Positions 46,801 through 58,465 of a stretch of 64,000 nt of DNA are shown here, one piece after another. Both the position numbers and the translations under genes were made by a program. Every line of letters starts with the position of its first letter. The first letter of the stretch is position 1. The notes under the pieces were generated by a model. The model saw only the letters and a list, made by a program, of their open reading frames with translations, ran no database searches and was not told the DNA's origin. The stretch lies in assembly GCF_035917415.1 (NCBI RefSeq), contig NZ_CP109073.1, positions 558,001-622,000 of the forward strand. Direction: 5' to 3'. The stretch comes from Streptomyces sp. NBC_01803. GTDB lineage: Bacteria; Actinomycetota; Actinomycetes; Streptomycetales; Streptomycetaceae.

Positions 46801-49800
46801 GCCCCGACATCACCGTCCTGAACCGGGCCATGTCGAGCGGGCAGAGCACCACATGGCCGGCGTCACCGGGTGCCGTCGCGGTCAGGACCGCCCGTCCGGC
46901 GGCGGCGTCCAGCGCGCCCACCCCGAGCCGCGCGAAGCTCGCGCGCGCGGCGGCGTCCGCCATCCCGGCGTCGCCCAGGTCCCACGGCCCGTAGGCCAGG
47001 CTGACCGCGGGCAGCCCGAGACAGACGCGGTGCGCCGCCAGGGCGTCCAGGCCGCCGTTCGCCGCCGAGTAGCCCGCGCACCGCTCGGTCCCCCATACCG
47101 CGGAGACCGAGGAGACCAGCAGGAAGAAGTCCAGCGGCCAGTCGGCGGAGGCCTCGTGCAGCAGCCAGGCGCTGCCGAACTTCCCGCGCAGCGCGACCGC
47201 GAACCCGGCGGCGCCGGTCTCCGCCGCCGGGGCGAGGTCCAGCGTTCCCGCGGCGTGCAGCACGCCCCGGACCGGTGGCATGTCCGCGAGCGCGGTGAAG
47301 GCGTCGGCCAGGGCCTCGGGAGTGTCGCAGCCGCCACCCCGGTAGACGGCCCGGACCCCGGCGTCGCGCAGTTCGCCCAGCAGGGCGGTGGCCTGGGCAC
47401 CGAGCTGGGCCTGCGGCCGGCGCCCGACGAGGAGCAGATGACGGGCCCCGCGCTCGACCAGCTCCGCCGTCAGTTCCCGGCCCACTCCGCCGAGCCCGCC
47501 CGTGACGATGTACGTGGCGTCGTCCCTGACCTCCACGGGCGAGACCCGCGCTCCGGTCGCGCGCAGCCGCGCCACCCGCAGGGCTCCGCCGCGGATCGCC
47601 GCCCGGTCCTCCACCGTTCCGGCGGCGTCGCGGGCGGCGTCGGCTCCGGCGGCGAACGCCAGCAGGGCGTCGAGGTCCGGCGCCCCGGGAGTGGCCGGCA
47701 GGTCCACGACCCCGCCCCAGCCGGCGCCGAGTTCGAGGCCGAGCACCGGGGCGAGTCCGTGCAGCAGACCGTGATCCGACGCGGGGACGTCGTCCCCGGC
47801 CTCGATCCGGCAGACGGCCCGGGTCACCGCGAAGGCCCGCCGGGGCGGGCCGGCCGCGGCGAGCGCGGCCACGGCCGTGGTCACGGCTCCGCACAGCCCG
47901 GCGCCGTGGGTGACCGGATCGGGCCCGACGGGGGCGGCGGGGCGCATCACCAGCAGCAGGGGTCCGGGGCCGGCGGCGGGGCCGTCCCAGAACGCGCCCC
48001 AGCCCGCGGCGTCGGTCGGCAACGAGCCGGCCTGCCAGGGGGCGGGGACGGTCACCGGGACCGGGGCGAGCACGGTGCCGCGCAGACCGAGCGCGGCGGC
48101 GCGTTCGGCCAGCCGGGCCAGGAGGGCGTCGTCGTCCCCGGCGAGCACGATGTCGGCACCGGGAGGCAACGGCGGGAGCGCGCCCGTCTCCCAGACGATC
48201 TCGTGGACGGTGGGCAGGGCCGTGGCCGGAGCCGGAACCCCGGACGTGGCGGCCGGTGGGCCCACCTCGTACTCGGGGGCGTAACGCCGCCGCTGCCAGG
48301 GGTACGCGGGCAGATCGAGGACGCGGCGCGGCAGGGCGTCGGCGAGTCCGGGCCCGGCGGCGTCCGCGCCCTCGGTGACGGTCACCCGCGTCGACGGGTT
48401 CCCGTCCGCGAGCGAGCGGAGGGCCTCCGCCGCGGTCGCCGGGTCCTCGGCGGTGACCCGCGCGCGCACCTCCAGACGGGCCCGTCCCGCGGTGGCGCTG
48501 TAGGCGAACGCGGGATAGTCGGCCGGGGTGAGGGAGGCCAGCCGTCCGGCGTACCGCTCGGCGGTGGCCCGCAGCGCGTCATGGGTCTTCGCGGAGATCT
48601 CGAATTCGCTGACGGCCACGGCTCCGACGGCCCCTGACGCCTCGTCGCGCGGGGCGGCGGCGGCCTCCTCCGGCAGCAGCGGACCGATGATGGCGTGGGC
48701 GTTGGTGCCGCTCATCCCGAACGAGCTGACCGAGGCGCACTCCCCCGCGCCCGCCGGCCACTCCTGGAGGCTGTCGGGCACGGTCATGCCCGTCCCGGAC
48801 AGGTCGATCCGCGGATTGAGGGCCCGGAAGTGGACCACCGGCGGCACCATGCGGTGTCGCACGCACAGCATCGCCTTGATCAGTCCCGCGACGCCCGCCG
48901 TGCCCTCCAGGTGCCCGAAGTTGGTCTTGACCGCTCCGACCGGCAGCGGCGCACCGCCGTTGCGCCGGCCGAGGGCGGTGGCCAGAGCCTCCATCTCGAT
49001 GGGGTCGCCGAGCGCGGTTCCGGTGCCGTGAGTCTCGGCGTATCCGATGGCGGACGGTTCCAGGCCCGCGTCCGCGAGGGCCGTCTCGACGAGCGACACC
49101 TGGGCGAGAACGTTGGGCGCGGTGAACCCGCTGGAGCGCCCGTCCTGGTTGACGGCCGTGCCCCGGATCACCCCGAGCACCCGGTCACCGTCGCGCAGGG
49201 CGTGGTCCAGCCGCTTGAGAACGACCGCGCCGATGCCCTCGCCGCGGGCGAATCCGTTGGCCCGCGCGTCGAAGGTCTTGCACAGCCCGTCGGGGGACAG
49301 CGAGCGGGTCTCCTGGACCAGGCGCATGGTCCGGGGGGACATGATGAGGTTGGCGCCGGCGGCGAAGGCCACCTCGCAGTCGCCCCGGCGCAGTGCCTGC
49401 ACGGCGAGATGGACCGCGACCAGGGAAGAGGAGCAGGCGGTGTCGACCGTCATGGCGGGCCCGGTCAGTCCGAGGGCGTACGCGACGCGGCCGGCGGCGA
49501 AGTTGTGGCCGTTGCCGGTGGCCCAGTAGGCGTCCGGTTCGCCTTCGCACCACTCGCGGTAGTCCTGCCACATGACGCCGAGATAGAGGCCGGTGCGGAG
49601 GTCACCGAGCCGCTGGGCGGGCAGCGCGGCGTTCTCCAGCGCCTCCCAGGCCACCTCCAGCAGCAGCCGGTGCTGCGGGTCGAGGTGCCGTGCCTCGCGG
49701 GGACTGATGCCGAAGAAGTCGGCGTCGAACCCCAGGACGTCGTCCAGGAATCCGCCGCGCTGCGGCAGGCCCTCCCAGGCGTCCGCGAAGGGGCCCTTGC

Positions 49801-50032
49801 GCTCCGCCGGCATCGGGCGCACCGCGTCCCGGCCCTCGGCCAGGGCGGTCCAGTAGCCGTCGAGGTCGTCGATCCCGCCGGGCAGCCGCAGACCCGCGCC
49901 GATGACGGCGACGGGCTGGTTGCCCTGCTGCTCGCTGAGCTGACGTCGCAGGGTTCGGATGGTGTCGAGGGCCCGGGTCAGCGGGGTCTGCTTGGCTCCC
50001 GGGGAGGCGCCGGTGTCTGCGTTCTCTGCCAT
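40820..50032 (-). CDS. Type I PKS, modules 2 and 3: KS-KR-ACP / KS-AT-DH-KR-ACP
   Basis: ATG 50032 gives 3070 residues. Module 2: docking helix 15-37; KS 38-450 (Cys200, His335, His374); no AT, only linker 450-590 ending [15 protein letters not shown] 840-1030 (GGLGGVG, Ser and Tyr present); ACP Ser1150. Module 3: KS from 1243 (Cys1417, His1552, His1592); AT 1765-2060 with GHSVG (Ser1858) and HAFH (1955-1958), indicating malonyl-CoA; DH with His2167 and Asp2334 but Ala in place of the motif proline; KR 2650-2830; ACP Ser2967. The C-terminus has a Ser-Glu-Leu repeat and an acidic docking tail. Each module has an unusually long inter-domain region. Module 2 needs a dehydration it cannot perform itself. 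Confidence 0.95.
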   Translation of the reverse strand: MAENADTGASPGAKQTPLTRALDTIRTLRRQLSEQQGNQPVAVIGAGLRLPGGIDDLDGYWTALAEGRDAVRPMPAERKGPFADAWEGLPQRGGFLDDVLGFDADFFGISPREARHLDPQHRLLLEVAWEALENAALPAQRLGDLRTGLYLGVMWQDYREWCEGEPDAYWATGNGHNFAAGRVAYALGLTGPAMTVDTACSSSLVAVHLAVQALRRGDCEVAFAAGANLIMSPRTMRLVQETRSLSPDGLCKTFDARANGFARGEGIGAVVLKRLDHALRDGDRVLGVIRGTAVNQDGRSSGFTAPNVLAQVSLVETALADAGLEPSAIGYAETHGTGTALGDPIEMEALATALGRRNGGAPLPVGAVKTNFGHLEGTAGVAGLIKAMLCVRHRMVPPVVHFRALNPRIDLSGTGMTVPDSLQEWPAGAGECASVSSFGMSGTNAHAIIGPLLPEEAAAAPRDEASGAVGAVAVSEFEISAKTHDALRATAERYAGRLASLTPADYPAFAYSATAGRARLEVRARVTAEDPATAAEALRSLADGNPSTRVTVTEGADAAGPGLADALPRRVLDLPAYPWQRRRYAPEYEVGPPAATSGVPAPATALPTVHEIVWETGALPPLPPGADIVLAGDDDALLARLAERAAALGLRGTVLAPVPVTVPAPWQAGSLPTDAAGWGAFWDGPAAGPGPLLLVMRPAAPVGPDPVTHGAGLCGAVTTAVAALAAAGPPRRAFAVTRAVCRIEAGDDVPASDHGLLHGLAPVLGLELGAGWGGVVDLPATPGAPDLDALLAFAAGADAARDAAGTVEDRAAIRGGALRVARLRATGARVSPVEVRDDATYIVTGGLGGVGRELTAELVERGARHLLLVGRRPQAQLGAQATALLGELRDAGVRAVYRGGGCDTPEALADAFTALADMPPVRGVLHAAGTLDLAPAAETGAAGFAVALRGKFGSAWLLHEASADWPLDFFLLVSSVSAVWGTERCAGYSAANGGLDALAAHRVCLGLPAVSLAYGPWDLGDAGMADAAARASFARLGVGALDAAAGRAVLTATAPGDAGHVVLCPLDMARFRTVMSGLRRRGLFSDVPASSGTPAPAEPSVAADLAALPERARVGAARAHVARLLAAQLGHSGADAVRENAGFFDLGLDSIMAVDLANRLAQAFEVTVQVSDVFDHPTVSQLADHLLTAPAAPAAPAASAVPLAPAAPPPPQARPAPATAPAASVAGTQAETETAGAGAGAVNEPIAVVGMAGRFPRSDSLDELWDVLREGRDPVGPVPPERYDTAAFHRAGDGAEPGWITTDQGGFLTDISRFDASFFGIPAREAENLDPQQRLLLESAWHALEDGGIDPHSLRNTRTGVFVGISYADYARVLAGAGGAEGLDAYYSTGTSLNAAAGRLAYTLGLNGPAMAVDTACSSSLVALHLGVRSLRSGETDAVLAGGVNVILDPLASVSASRAHMLSPDGRCRTFSADANGFVRAEGCGVLVLKRLGDARRDGDRVLAVIRGTAVNQDGASSGLTAPSGSAQRALLADALADASVGGAQVSYLEAHGTGTALGDPIELAAAWRVLGPGRKPGEPLHVGSVKSNIGHCESAAGMAAVIKTILALRHDLIPANLHFGEPNPHVDWPEMNVRVVDTPTPWRSGTHPRVAGVSGFGLTGTNAHVVLADAPAAAPSATSGGAAGAPHLIPLSAPDAPGLDRLAESWARRLEGASAAELPALAATAAAGRAHFPYRRALLGQTPEQLRKALLTGSAPDRPRARPRVAFLFSGQGSQRFGMGRELYETEPVFREVFDTCDRLLAPVLGGSLAELTLYGDDPDAINETWLTQPALFVLEVALAALWESWGVTPVLVMGHSVGEVAAAVHAGVMDLPSGVRLIAERARLMQRTERGAMLSVRAPEERVLGLIDGTGLDIAAVNAPDATVVSGEPGAVERLAARLRDEGLRGTRLSVSHAFHSRLLDPVLGELSAALTPLEFGPPRGPIVSNLTGALAGAGTFDADYWVRHARHAVRFLDGVRQLSGQDIDICLEIGPDRTLVNLVRSAGLTPAGGAVPSLRRGSGDRAALLAAAKALYEEGQDLDWRAVLGARPVPRGAAPLYPFAAVRHWPSAAGPESAGPAESASPVAVSGTPAGPPWGTELRSPALGGRRVFVTERSTVYPPHLDDHRLFGTVQVAGASQTATVLSALGSAGEPVVLEDLHFPRALVLHDGERYELQIIEAEEEPGRRHVSVHSLLDPERGQWQEHLTARVSVPGTGGVRSAPDPAAFIASADRHLSGAAFYRHLRGVGYLLGPSFRWIGDAWIRGDEALIRYAWPERMNEDPADYQLHPGLLDSCLQSSVTFAVREDDPEPLDQDQGLVIPFAAARVSFPGRPIPGADLWGHVRAVRRQGADDGDFHQVETADLHIFDATGATVLAMDGFRFRLASRTVLQSSLRQGVRHTYELVWAEPARREEAAEARTPDPAARHIAVVGTEHEHGRSVVKAYEELGHRVTSLAAGDRAGLAADLIVDARFCASATTAPDAGPDAALDAAVALSATLRAVPRHIPYAVLGASGADTAPVRETLWGLLAALEAEQGDRRLVRVTLTDGWEAADLARALDRSLADGVPETRLEVSGRGVRVARLAPYRATGAGHGPADPAAGGAGGAGGALITGGLGALGLSAAGILARHGARAITLMARSAPDPAARRVIGELTAAGVPVRVVRGDVTDPADCARAVAEAGRDAPLRTVLHLAGVTDDRAFPQVGRASFETVFAAKARGAANLAAALRGQPLDALLLFSSASSVLGSAGQTNYAAANGWLSGLAEALRAGGVPAISVDWGPWTPEAKGGLAATNAVRRAIEKLGVTPLTDGTAEAPLLAALIGRPPRLVAVAVDAGRYAAQLADHPRAALVADLVAATERTGGTAERAAPAGRPRGWLRSVLDGLGSDEREEALRRFVRETAGETLGEPAAINDEAGFGDMGLDSIMVIDLRTRLSHAVGTDLLATVALDHPTVPRIAAHVLGLLYEEEPAAVLTAPTAEEAPPVPSELSELSELSELSEPSELSFEELVRAVRSDVAAEEEEGERKA

Positions 50033-50094
50033 CGAGTCGGTTCCTTGCGGTAGGGAAGGTAGGGAGCGGCGGGGGGTGGGAGAGCCGGCCGTGG

Positions 50095-53000
50095 TCATGC
50101 GCCGTCCGTCCGGTCCGCGCGGCCCGTCCCGGGGAGCGGGGGCGACTGGGAGGGCTCGACCTGGTCCCACAGGGCGCCCGAGAGCGTCCGCAGGCTGCCG
50201 TAGGTCCACAGCAGGGTCGGGGAGAGCCGGAGGCCGAAGGCGGCCTCCAGCCGGTTGCGCAGTTCGAGGCTCATCAGCGAATCGAGACCCAGGGACTCGA
50301 ACAGGGCCTCGGGATCGACCCGTTCCGGATCGAGCCGCAGCACCTGAGCGGCGAGTTCGCGCACCTTCGCCGCCACCAGCCCGGCCCGCTCCGCCGCGTC
50401 GGCCTGTGCCAGGACGGTGCGGAACACGCTGCCGGACGAGGTGGCGGCGTCGTCCTTGAGCGCGGCGTACAGGTCCCGCCAGCCGCTGAGCGCCACGGTG
50501 CCGGGGTAGGCGTCGAACCAGCGGCGCAGGTTGAGCGGGAGGTAACCGGCCACCGGCCGGTCGCGGTGCAGCATCCGGGCCAGTGCCGCCCATGCCTCGC
50601 CGGCCGGGAAGCTCTCCAGGCCGCGCTCCTCCAGGCGGGCACCGCGACGGCCCTCGCGGGCGGCGAGGCCGATCTCCGCGAAGGGTCCCCACTGCACGCT
50701 GAGGGCCGGCAGCCCGCGCCGGCGCCGGGCCTCGGCGAAGACGTCCAGGTAGGCGTTGGCGGCGGCGTAGGCCGCCTGCCCCGGGTTGCCCACCAGGGCC
50801 GCGACGGAGGAGAACAGCACGAAGAAGTCGAGCGGTTCCCCGGCGGTGACCGCGTCGAGGTTGCGCACGCCGGCCACCTTGGGTTGCAGCACCTCGGCGA
50901 TCTGGCGGGGCGTCACGGTCCCGACGGTGGCGTCGGCGAGCACACCGGCGGCGTGCACGACCCCGCGGAGCGGCGGCAGACCGGCCGCGCGCAGCTCGTC
51001 GAGGGCCCGCCGCAGGGCGGCCCGGTCGGTGACGTCACAGCGCGGGGTCTCGACGCGGATCCCGCGCTCCCGAAGGGCCGTCAGCCGGGCGGCCGTCTCG
51101 GGGCCCGGCGCGGAACGCCCCGTCAGGACGAGCGCGCCCGCGCCGTTGTCCGCGAGGTATTCGGCCAGCGACAGGCCCAGCGCGCCCAGGCCGCCCGTGA
51201 TCAGGTAGCCGCCGTCGGCCCGGAAGCGCCCGCCGGGCATCGGCTCGGGGGCGACGTGCTCGACGGCTCCCAGGCCGGTCAGTACCGGCCGTTCGGGGCG
51301 GTGGCCCCGGGAGACCTCGCGCAGGGCCTCGGTCAGGCCGGTGTGATCGTAGGCGCGCACCGGCAGGGTCTCCAGTGCGCCGCTGGTCACGAGGTCCCAG
51401 ACCTTGCCGAGCAGCCGGGCGAACCGCTCCGGCCTGCGCTCGCGCAGCGCGTCCACGTCGACGGAGGCGAACCAGAGACCGGTGCGGATCGTCTCCGGCA
51501 CGACGGTACGGCCGGCCTCGGTGCCCCCGGCGCCGGCTCCGGTGCCCCCGGCCGCCGGGGTGACGTTCTGCACATACCGTCCGTCCTCGGCCAGCAGGTC
51601 CCAGACCGGCGCGGTGTCCGGGCCGCCCCGGACGCTCAGCGCCAGGTCGACGCCCCGGCCGTCGGTGGCCTCGCGCACGGCGTCGGCCCAGGCGGGGTCC
51701 TGGGTGTCGACGGCCAGGTGGGCGCCGCTCTCCCGCCCGGGTTGTCCGTCATCCGTGCCCGCCGCCGCGACGACGATCCGCGCGCCCAGGAAACGGGCGA
51801 CGTGGACGGCGGCCGTCCCGACCGGTCCGAGGGGTCCGGCCCCGGCGTGGACCAGCACCGTCTCCTCCGCGCCGAGGCGGCCGGCCTCGGCCAGCGCGTG
51901 CCAGGCCGTCACGAGCGGCAGGGACAGTGCCGACGCCTCCGCGTCGCCGATGTGGTCGGGGACGCGCCGGGCGTGGTCGGCCCGTACGACGGTGTGGCTG
52001 GCGAGCGCTCCCGGACCGCAGGCCACCACGCGGTCACCGGGCTGGAGCGAGGTGACATCGGGCCCGACGGCCGTCACCCGGCCCGCGCATTCGCGGCCGA
52101 GCGGCGTGCCGCCTCCCGCGTCGCCGGTCGTCGCGCGGTCCGTCGCGCGCGGTTCGCCGTCCAGCACCCGCCGCGCGTCGGCGGTGGACAGGGCGGCGGC
52201 CGTCACCTCGATCTCGATCTCGCCGGGGCCGGGAACGCGGCGCGCCAGCGGCAGGAATTCCGCGGTGTTCCGTCCGTCCCCGAGGCGGGCGGCACCGATC
52301 CGGAAGGGCTGCCGCCCGGTGCGCCAGGCGGGCGGCGGGCTCACCGGCTCGCCGGCCGGCCCGCCCCGGGTGATCCGGGCGGCGAGGCGGCGCCCGTCGC
52401 GCAGCGCCATCTGGTCCTCCCCGGAAGCGTCGTCAAGGATCTCCGCGGCGCAGGACTCGGCCCAGCCGGGCTCCGAGACGTCCACGTCGATGAGGCGGGG
52501 CCCGAGTTCGCCGTGCTCGCGCTGAACGACCCGGCCGAACCCCCAGTAGAGGGCGGAGCCCGGGTCCGGCGTCTCATCGTCGTCGACCGGCTGGCCGCGG
52601 TCGGTGACCACCGTCAGCCGGGGCGGGACGCCGAGGCCGGAGCAGGCTCGGACGACGGCGGTGAGACTGTTCAGACCGCGTTGCTGGGCGTCGAGCCCGA
52701 CCGAGGAACGCGGTGCGACGAACACCACGCCCCGGGCCTCGGTGACGCCACCCAGCGGTTCGGCGGAACCGGTGCCGAGCCGACGGGCCTCGGCTCCGGC
52801 CGCCACCAGCGCGGCCGTGACCGCTTCCGCCGTCGCGTCGGCACTGCCGCAGACGATCCAGTTTCCGGTGGCGGCGGCGTCCGCCGTGGCGCGCCCGCCG
52901 GTGACGTCGTGCCAGCGGATGCCGTGCAGTCGTTCCTCGTCGGCGTCCCGCCCGCCGTCGCCGCCCGGCAGGGGCCGCAGCTCCAGTCCCTCCATCACCA

Positions 53001-56000
53001 TCAGCGGCAGGCGGTCGGGGGTGAAGAGGCGCACGTCCAGGGTGCCGTCGTCACGCCGCACCACGTGCGACCAGAGGGCGGTGAGAGGTTCCCGCGGATC
53101 GTGGAGCAGGTGGATCTCGCGCACCCCGATGGGCATCAGCGCGTCGTCCCCGTCGTGCAGCGCGAGGCCGACCTGGAGCGCCGCGTCCCACAGGGCGGGA
53201 TGCGGCGCGTGGGCGCGGTTGCCGACGTGGAGCCGCTCGGGGAGCAGCACCTCGCCGAGCGCCTCGGTCCCGGACGGGTGGGTGATCAGGGTCCGCAGGC
53301 CCTGGAAGGCAGGTCCGTACACCTGGCCGCGCTCGGTGCACAGCCGGTAGAACTCCTCAGGGCCGGTGGTCCGGGGGCCCGTGCGGTCGCCGGCATCGGC
53401 ATCGGCATCGGCCCAGTCGGGGAACGCCGGCGCGGTGCGGGCGCGCTCGCGGTAGTCCGCGCGGGCGGTGGCGATGACGTCCCACGCGTCGGCGCCGGCG
53501 GGCAGCGACAGCAACCGGAAGTTTCCTCCCCCGCCGGGCACGTCGCGCCACTCGGCGGCGAGCCGTACGGCCTCGCGGTCCAGCGTCACCTCCTTGCGGA
53601 AGGCGATGTCCGCCAGCCCGCGCGGCATGACCCCGGTCCTGTCCCGGGCGGTGCTCAGGGCCAGTGCCAGCATGCCCGCGCCCGGCAGCACCGCCGTGTC
53701 GTAGAGCTGGTGGTCACGGAGCCAGGGCAACTCGTCCAGGGCGAGTTCCACGGCGCCGTGCCAGTCGCCGGGGCGGCCGGGCGCGGGGGTGAGGGTCACC
53801 TCGAACCCGGAGACCGCGGTGCCGCGGCGGCCTCCCTCGGCCGGCCAGAAGCTCTCCGGCTCCAGCGGATATCCGGGCACCGGGAACCGCCCGTTCCTGG
53901 GCAGGCCGCCGAAGGGCTCCAGCCCCGCGGTGTACGCGCGGGCCAGCGAGCGGGCGATGTCCCGGGTTCCGCCGTGCCGACGTCGGATCGTGGTCAGGAC
54001 GGCGGGCGGCTCGGCACGCCCGGCCGCGATCCGTTCCAGCGCGGGCGCGAGCACGGGGTGCGGACTGATCTCCACGACGTGGGTGGCCCCGTCGTCGAGC
54101 AGCCCGGTCATCGCGGAGACGAACTCGATGGGCTGGCACAGGTTCCGCACCCAGTACGCGGCGTCGAGCTCGGTGCCGTCCACGATCCGCGAGTCGACGG
54201 TCGACATCAGCGGGACGGTCCCGGCGACGGGCTGGACAGGCGCGAGGACCGAGAGTAGTTGGTCGCGCAGCTCCGTCATCCCGGCACTGTGCGAGGCGTA
54301 GTCGATGGTGACCAGCCGGCAGTACGTGCCCTCGGCCTCCAGCAGTTCCCGCAGCGTCAGGATGTGGTCCCGGTCGCCGGACAGCACACAGGAGTCGGGG
54401 CCGTTGTGGGCGGCGAAGGAGACGGCGTCCTCGAAGCCCTCAAGGGCCTCCTCGGCGGCCCGGCGGTCCAGGTCCACCGCGAGCATCAGCCCGCGTCCGG
54501 ACGCCCGCCGGGTGATGACGGAGCCACGCCGCGCCAGGATCAGCGCCGCGTCCTCGTACGACAGGATGCCGGCGAACGTGGCCGCGGTGATCTCGCCCTG
54601 GCTGTGCCCGAGCACGACATCGGGCATCACTCCCGAGGCCCGCCACAGCTCGGCGAGGCCCAGCGACATCGCCCACAGGACGGGCTGGAGGACATCCGTG
54701 CGGGACATCCACGCCTCCTCGGCGCCCTCGGCGGCTCCCTCCGCGTCGGCGAAGACGCTGATCAGGTCCCAGTCGGTGTGCGGCGCGAGCGCCTTGGCGC
54801 AGCGGTCGACGACTGAGGTGAACAGCGGGCTGTCCCGGTAGAGTTCACGCCCCATGCCGCTCCACTGCGACCCCTGGCCGGGGAAGACGAAGACCGTCCC
54901 GCCCTTCCGCGCGGCCCGGCCGGTGACGATGTCCGAGGCCGTCTCCTCCGCCGTGCCACGACCGGCGGCGAGCGCCGTCAGCGCGGTCCGCAGCTCGGCC
55001 GCCGTGCCGGTGACGGCCGCCGCCCGCTCGGCGAAGTGGTCGCGGTGCCAGGCCAGGGTCCCGGCCAGCTCGGCGATCTGCGAGTCGGTGACCTTTGCCG
55101 GGAGCGCGTCGAGCAGCTCCTCGGCCCGCCGGGCGAGCACCGGGAGACGGTGCGCGGACAACGGGACGACGGCGGGCAGTCCGGTGGCGGGCACCGGCTC
55201 GACGGTGTCGCGCCGCTGGGCGACGGGCGGCGGACTCGCCACGATGACATGGGCGTTGGTCCCGCCCCAGCCGAAGGAGTTCACTCCCAGGTAGACCGGG
55301 CCTTCGGCGGGCAGCGGCAAGGGTTCGCGCACCACGCTCAGATTGAGCTCGTCGAAGGGGATGGCGGGGTTCAGCTCCTCGGCGTGCAGCGTCGGGGGCA
55401 CCACTCGGTGGCGCAGGGCGAGCAGCACCTTGAAGAGTCCGGCCATGCCCGAACTGCCCTCAAGGTGACCGACGTTGGTCTTGATGGAGCCGATCGGCAG
55501 CGGATCGCCCGCCGGGCGCGCCCGGCCGATCACCCCGCCGAGCGCGGCGGCCTCGGTGGGATCGCCCCGCTTGGTGCCGGTGCCGTGCGCCTCGACATAG
55601 GAGAGGGCGGCGGCCGGCACGGCGCCCCACTCGTAGGTGCGGCGCAGCAGGTCCTCCTGCCCCTGCAGGCTGGGGCTGACCATGCTCTGGCCGCCGCCGT
55701 CGTTGTTGGTCAGGGTGCTGACGAGGACGCCGTGCACCCGGTCGCCGTCCTCCAGCGCGCGCCGGAGCGTCTTCAGATAGACGGCGGCGACGCCCTCGCC
55801 CCGTACGAAGCCGTTGGCGGACTTGGCGAAGGAGGCGCAGCGGCCGTCCGGCGAGAGGCCGCCGAAGTGGGTGAGTCCTACCGTCACATGGGGGTCGAGC
55901 ATCAGATTGGTGCTGCCGACGAGTGCCCCCTCGATGTCGCCCTGGCGCAGGGCGCGGGCGGCCAGGTCGAGGCCGACGAGGGCGGAGGAGCAGCCGGTGT

Positions 56001-56517
56001 CGATGGCCATGCTGGGGCCGCGCAGCTTCAGGAAGTACGACAGCCGGGTGGCGAGGATGTCGCGCCCGGAGCCCACCAGGGTGTGCGAGGTGTGCCGTGC
56101 GCCCCGTGCCTTGCGCAACAGCTCGTAGTCGTGCCAGACCGACGCCACATAGACACCGGTGCGGGTGCCGACGAGGTCGGCGGCCCGCTGTCCGGCGTCT
56201 TCGAGAGCACGCCAGCCGACCTCCAGCAGGAGGCGCTGCTGGGGGTCCATCGCGGCGGCCTCGCGGGGGGAGACGCCGAAGAAGCCGGCGTCGAAGAGGT
56301 CGACGCCGTCGAGGAAGCCGCCAACGGCCGGGATCGGCAGCTCCGGGTCGAGCTGGGCCGTGCTGTCCCAGCGGTCGGTCGGCACCGGCCGGATGGCTTC
56401 CTGACGGGCCATCATGAGCGCCCAGAGGCTGTCGGCGTCCGGAGCGCCGGGAAAGCGGCCGGCCATGCCGACGACGGCGATCAGGTCTGCGGGGTCAAGC
56501 GCTGTGTTCGCGTCCAT
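50095..56517 (-). CDS. Type I PKS, module 1: KS-AT-DH-ER-KR-ACP
   Basis: ATG 56517 gives 2140 residues with no loading domain and no N-terminal docking helix. KS 10-430 has an atypical active site IDTGCSSAL (Cys176) with His311 and His351. AT 540-850 has GHSQG (Ser639) and YASH (740-743), the methylmalonyl-CoA signature. DH 905-1190 has His936 in [10 protein letters not shown], with Asp where Gly is usual, and Asp1111. ER is at 1400-1750 ([20 protein letters not shown]), KR at 1770-1960 and the ACP serine is Ser2080. The full reductive loop makes a saturated methyl-branched unit: from an acetyl starter it gives 2-methylbutyryl. With no loading module, the KS must accept its starter directly. 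Confidence 0.95.
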   Translation of the reverse strand: MDANTALDPADLIAVVGMAGRFPGAPDADSLWALMMARQEAIRPVPTDRWDSTAQLDPELPIPAVGGFLDGVDLFDAGFFGVSPREAAAMDPQQRLLLEVGWRALEDAGQRAADLVGTRTGVYVASVWHDYELLRKARGARHTSHTLVGSGRDILATRLSYFLKLRGPSMAIDTGCSSALVGLDLAARALRQGDIEGALVGSTNLMLDPHVTVGLTHFGGLSPDGRCASFAKSANGFVRGEGVAAVYLKTLRRALEDGDRVHGVLVSTLTNNDGGGQSMVSPSLQGQEDLLRRTYEWGAVPAAALSYVEAHGTGTKRGDPTEAAALGGVIGRARPAGDPLPIGSIKTNVGHLEGSSGMAGLFKVLLALRHRVVPPTLHAEELNPAIPFDELNLSVVREPLPLPAEGPVYLGVNSFGWGGTNAHVIVASPPPVAQRRDTVEPVPATGLPAVVPLSAHRLPVLARRAEELLDALPAKVTDSQIAELAGTLAWHRDHFAERAAAVTGTAAELRTALTALAAGRGTAEETASDIVTGRAARKGGTVFVFPGQGSQWSGMGRELYRDSPLFTSVVDRCAKALAPHTDWDLISVFADAEGAAEGAEEAWMSRTDVLQPVLWAMSLGLAELWRASGVMPDVVLGHSQGEITAATFAGILSYEDAALILARRGSVITRRASGRGLMLAVDLDRRAAEEALEGFEDAVSFAAHNGPDSCVLSGDRDHILTLRELLEAEGTYCRLVTIDYASHSAGMTELRDQLLSVLAPVQPVAGTVPLMSTVDSRIVDGTELDAAYWVRNLCQPIEFVSAMTGLLDDGATHVVEISPHPVLAPALERIAAGRAEPPAVLTTIRRRHGGTRDIARSLARAYTAGLEPFGGLPRNGRFPVPGYPLEPESFWPAEGGRRGTAVSGFEVTLTPAPGRPGDWHGAVELALDELPWLRDHQLYDTAVLPGAGMLALALSTARDRTGVMPRGLADIAFRKEVTLDREAVRLAAEWRDVPGGGGNFRLLSLPAGADAWDVIATARADYRERARTAPAFPDWADADADAGDRTGPRTTGPEEFYRLCTERGQVYGPAFQGLRTLITHPSGTEALGEVLLPERLHVGNRAHAPHPALWDAALQVGLALHDGDDALMPIGVREIHLLHDPREPLTALWSHVVRRDDGTLDVRLFTPDRLPLMVMEGLELRPLPGGDGGRDADEERLHGIRWHDVTGGRATADAAATGNWIVCGSADATAEAVTAALVAAGAEARRLGTGSAEPLGGVTEARGVVFVAPRSSVGLDAQQRGLNSLTAVVRACSGLGVPPRLTVVTDRGQPVDDDETPDPGSALYWGFGRVVQREHGELGPRLIDVDVSEPGWAESCAAEILDDASGEDQMALRDGRRLAARITRGGPAGEPVSPPPAWRTGRQPFRIGAARLGDGRNTAEFLPLARRVPGPGEIEIEVTAAALSTADARRVLDGEPRATDRATTGDAGGGTPLGRECAGRVTAVGPDVTSLQPGDRVVACGPGALASHTVVRADHARRVPDHIGDAEASALSLPLVTAWHALAEAGRLGAEETVLVHAGAGPLGPVGTAAVHVARFLGARIVVAAAGTDDGQPGRESGAHLAVDTQDPAWADAVREATDGRGVDLALSVRGGPDTAPVWDLLAEDGRYVQNVTPAAGGTGAGAGGTEAGRTVVPETIRTGLWFASVDVDALRERRPERFARLLGKVWDLVTSGALETLPVRAYDHTGLTEALREVSRGHRPERPVLTGLGAVEHVAPEPMPGGRFRADGGYLITGGLGALGLSLAEYLADNGAGALVLTGRSAPGPETAARLTALRERGIRVETPRCDVTDRAALRRALDELRAAGLPPLRGVVHAAGVLADATVGTVTPRQIAEVLQPKVAGVRNLDAVTAGEPLDFFVLFSSVAALVGNPGQAAYAAANAYLDVFAEARRRRGLPALSVQWGPFAEIGLAAREGRRGARLEERGLESFPAGEAWAALARMLHRDRPVAGYLPLNLRRWFDAYPGTVALSGWRDLYAALKDDAATSSGSVFRTVLAQADAAERAGLVAAKVRELAAQVLRLDPERVDPEALFESLGLDSLMSLELRNRLEAAFGLRLSPTLLWTYGSLRTLSGALWDQVEPSQSPPLPGTGRADRTDGA

Positions 56518-56656
56518 TCGCTGCCTTCTCGTCCTGGAGGGTGTGCCGGATCTGGCCGCGCCACCCGGGAATATGCGACGCGCTTCTGCGGACCTCGACG
56601 GCGTCCTCTTCGACACCGGATTTCCCTCGCGCCTGCTTCCAGACTATGAGGCGGGA

Positions 56657-56706
56657 TTCTCCGGGAACACCCCCTTTTCCTCTTGACGGGTGGTGTTCCC
56701 GGGAAC
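56657..56706. promoter_or_regulatory. Paired GTTCCCGG sites upstream of the first PKS gene
   Basis: Between the halogenase stop (56732) and the PKS start (56517), a perfect 12-bp palindrome GTTCCCGGGAAC lies at 56695-56706. A 10-of-12 copy lies at 56657-56668, offset by 38 bp. Parts of the two also pair as an 11-bp stem (CCGGGAACACC with GGTGTTCCCGG) over 20 bases. This could be a regulator site or a hairpin attenuating read-through from the halogenase gene into the PKS genes. Confidence 0.5.
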
Positions 56707-56731
56707 CCCTGAAAGGCGCATAGGGGTCGGG

Positions 56732-58372
56732 CTATTTACCGGCGCGCAGCCGCATCCGCACCAGCCCCTTGCTGGCGTTGATCATGCGCTGCCCGATCTC
56801 CGGCGGCGCGTCCTTGCGGCACCACCGGGCGTTGGACAGCATCTTGGCCGGTGACATGGCGAAGCAACGGGTGTCGCGTTCGCCGAATTTGAAGGAAGGG
56901 GCGATGAAGTCGGCGTCGCCGATGTAGTCCAGAATCTTGCGGGCGGCGTCTCCGGGCTGTTCCGTGCCGTCCTCGACAGCACGGCACAGATCCCGGGTGA
57001 GAACGCCCATCTCGTTGAACCCGGAGCTGACCGGCAGCGGCGAGCCGGGGTGACCGTGCTGCTCCAGTTCGCGGAACACCGCGTCGTTCCCCGTGCGTTC
57101 GAAGCGGTAGTAGGCGTCTTCGAGCATGACGTTCCCGAGCATGGTCCCGAGCATCCAGGTCCGGTTCACCGCGTTCCACAGCTCGTAGTCCCTGAATCCG
57201 ACGAACGAGCTGGCGACGAGGTCGTCGTGGAAGTCGAAGAGTCCCTGCTGCAGATTCTCCAGATACCCGAACCGCTCCAGCGACCAGTCGCCGTCCTTGG
57301 AGGCTTCGATGATGCGCCAGCCCAGGGCGTTGACGAGCTCCAGGGTGTTGGTCAGGCCACGGGAGTAGAGCGCGTCGATGAACCCGGCCGCGTGGGAGGT
57401 GAGACAGAAGCGCTCGCCGACGACCTGCTTGGCCGAGTACTGGAGCCGGCCGGTGGAGACCCAGGGACGCACCGCCGAGGCGCCGCGGAACTGGTGGGCG
57501 ATGTCCGGGAAGCGCCGCAGGAAGGCGTCGAACTCCTGCTGCGGGGTCATCTCCCCCTTGGGGAAGACGCGCGGGTCCAGGGTGAGGCCGACGCTGCACA
57601 GCGGGTTGAGGGACTCCGGGTGGTTGTCGAACGGGATGACCCACAGCCAGCCGCCGTCGAAGACGTGGTGCAGGGTGCCGTGGTGCCAGGGGTTGGGCTG
57701 GTCGTGCTGCCGCGCGGCCGGCGCCTTGTCGAAGGGCTCCACACCGATCATGTGGGTGAAGATGCAACGCGAGTGTGTGCGTGCCCGGGTGGGCGTCTCC
57801 CGCAGCCCGAACTTATCGGCCAGCGGTGAACGGAAGCCGCTGCCGTCCACGACGTAACTGGCCCGGAATTCCTCCCCGTTCTCGGTGCGCAGGACGACCC
57901 CGGTGTCCGGGTCCGTCTCGATGTCGCTGATCCTGGTACCCAGCCTGGGCTTCGCGCCGTATTTGACGGCGACGTGGAAGAGATACGCGTCGATGTCCTG
58001 CCGGAAGAGGTGCGTCTCGGTCCTCAGCACGGACGGCACGACCAGCTGGTTGATCTCCTGCGGATTCTGGGACTCTCCCTCGCGGTGATAGACGAATCCG
58101 AAGTTCTGCTTCTGGCCGCAGTTGCGGGAGACCCGCTCCCTGATGCCCTTGAAGCTGGACAGTGCCTTGATCTCGGGTACCTGGTAGCGGTCGGCGACCA
58201 GCCTGGTCATTCCCGAGGTGTAGGGAATCGTCGACTCACCCACCGCGAAACGCGGATGCGTGCCCGCGTCGAGCAACAGGACCTTGACCCCGTTCCTCGC
58301 CAGAACCGCTCCGAGCATGCCGCCGGCCATTCCGCTGCCGAGGATCGCCACATCGTACTGATCGGTGCCCAT
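56732..58372 (-). CDS. FADH2-dependent halogenase
   Basis: This 546-residue flavoprotein starts at ATG 58372 after GGAAAACG. Its N-terminus holds the dinucleotide fold VAILGSGMAGGMLGAVLARN (8-27). The halogenase tryptophan motif is present as WLWVIP (242-247). FAVGESTIPYTSG is the conserved FAD-halogenase segment, and SSFKGIRERV includes a candidate catalytic lysine (Lys75). These enzymes use FADH2, oxygen and chloride to make an electrophilic chlorine. It is directly upstream of PKS module 1 on the same strand, the location of the single halogenase described for neocarzilin (recalled). The expected substrate is an activated alpha carbon of a beta-keto chain rather than an aromatic ring. Confidence 0.93.
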   Translation of the reverse strand: MGTDQYDVAILGSGMAGGMLGAVLARNGVKVLLLDAGTHPRFAVGESTIPYTSGMTRLVADRYQVPEIKALSSFKGIRERVSRNCGQKQNFGFVYHREGESQNPQEINQLVVPSVLRTETHLFRQDIDAYLFHVAVKYGAKPRLGTRISDIETDPDTGVVLRTENGEEFRASYVVDGSGFRSPLADKFGLRETPTRARTHSRCIFTHMIGVEPFDKAPAARQHDQPNPWHHGTLHHVFDGGWLWVIPFDNHPESLNPLCSVGLTLDPRVFPKGEMTPQQEFDAFLRRFPDIAHQFRGASAVRPWVSTGRLQYSAKQVVGERFCLTSHAAGFIDALYSRGLTNTLELVNALGWRIIEASKDGDWSLERFGYLENLQQGLFDFHDDLVASSFVGFRDYELWNAVNRTWMLGTMLGNVMLEDAYYRFERTGNDAVFRELEQHGHPGSPLPVSSGFNEMGVLTRDLCRAVEDGTEQPGDAARKILDYIGDADFIAPSFKFGERDTRCFAMSPAKMLSNARWCRKDAPPEIGQRMINASKGLVRMRLRAGK

Positions 58373-58465
58373 CGTTTTCCATTCTGTTCGGTCCGGCCAG
58401 AGGTTTACCGTGAGGTGATTCGTCCCGCGCCTTACTCGCGCCGTTCTCGTGCGCCGCCCGCACCG

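Noticed and set aside
38316..50032. Trans-AT PKS assembly line
   Set aside because: Modules 1 and 3 carry ordinary cis-ATs with substrate motifs, and the AT-less modules keep cis-type post-AT linkers; no stand-alone AT is in the window.
50566..54258. Plus-strand frame of 1230 codons opposite PKS module 1
   Set aside because: Antisense shadow of a gene with clear domains; no start signal, no recognisable motif.
50095..56517. KSQ-type decarboxylating loading ketosynthase
   Set aside because: The active site has cysteine (TGCSSA, Cys176), not glutamine.
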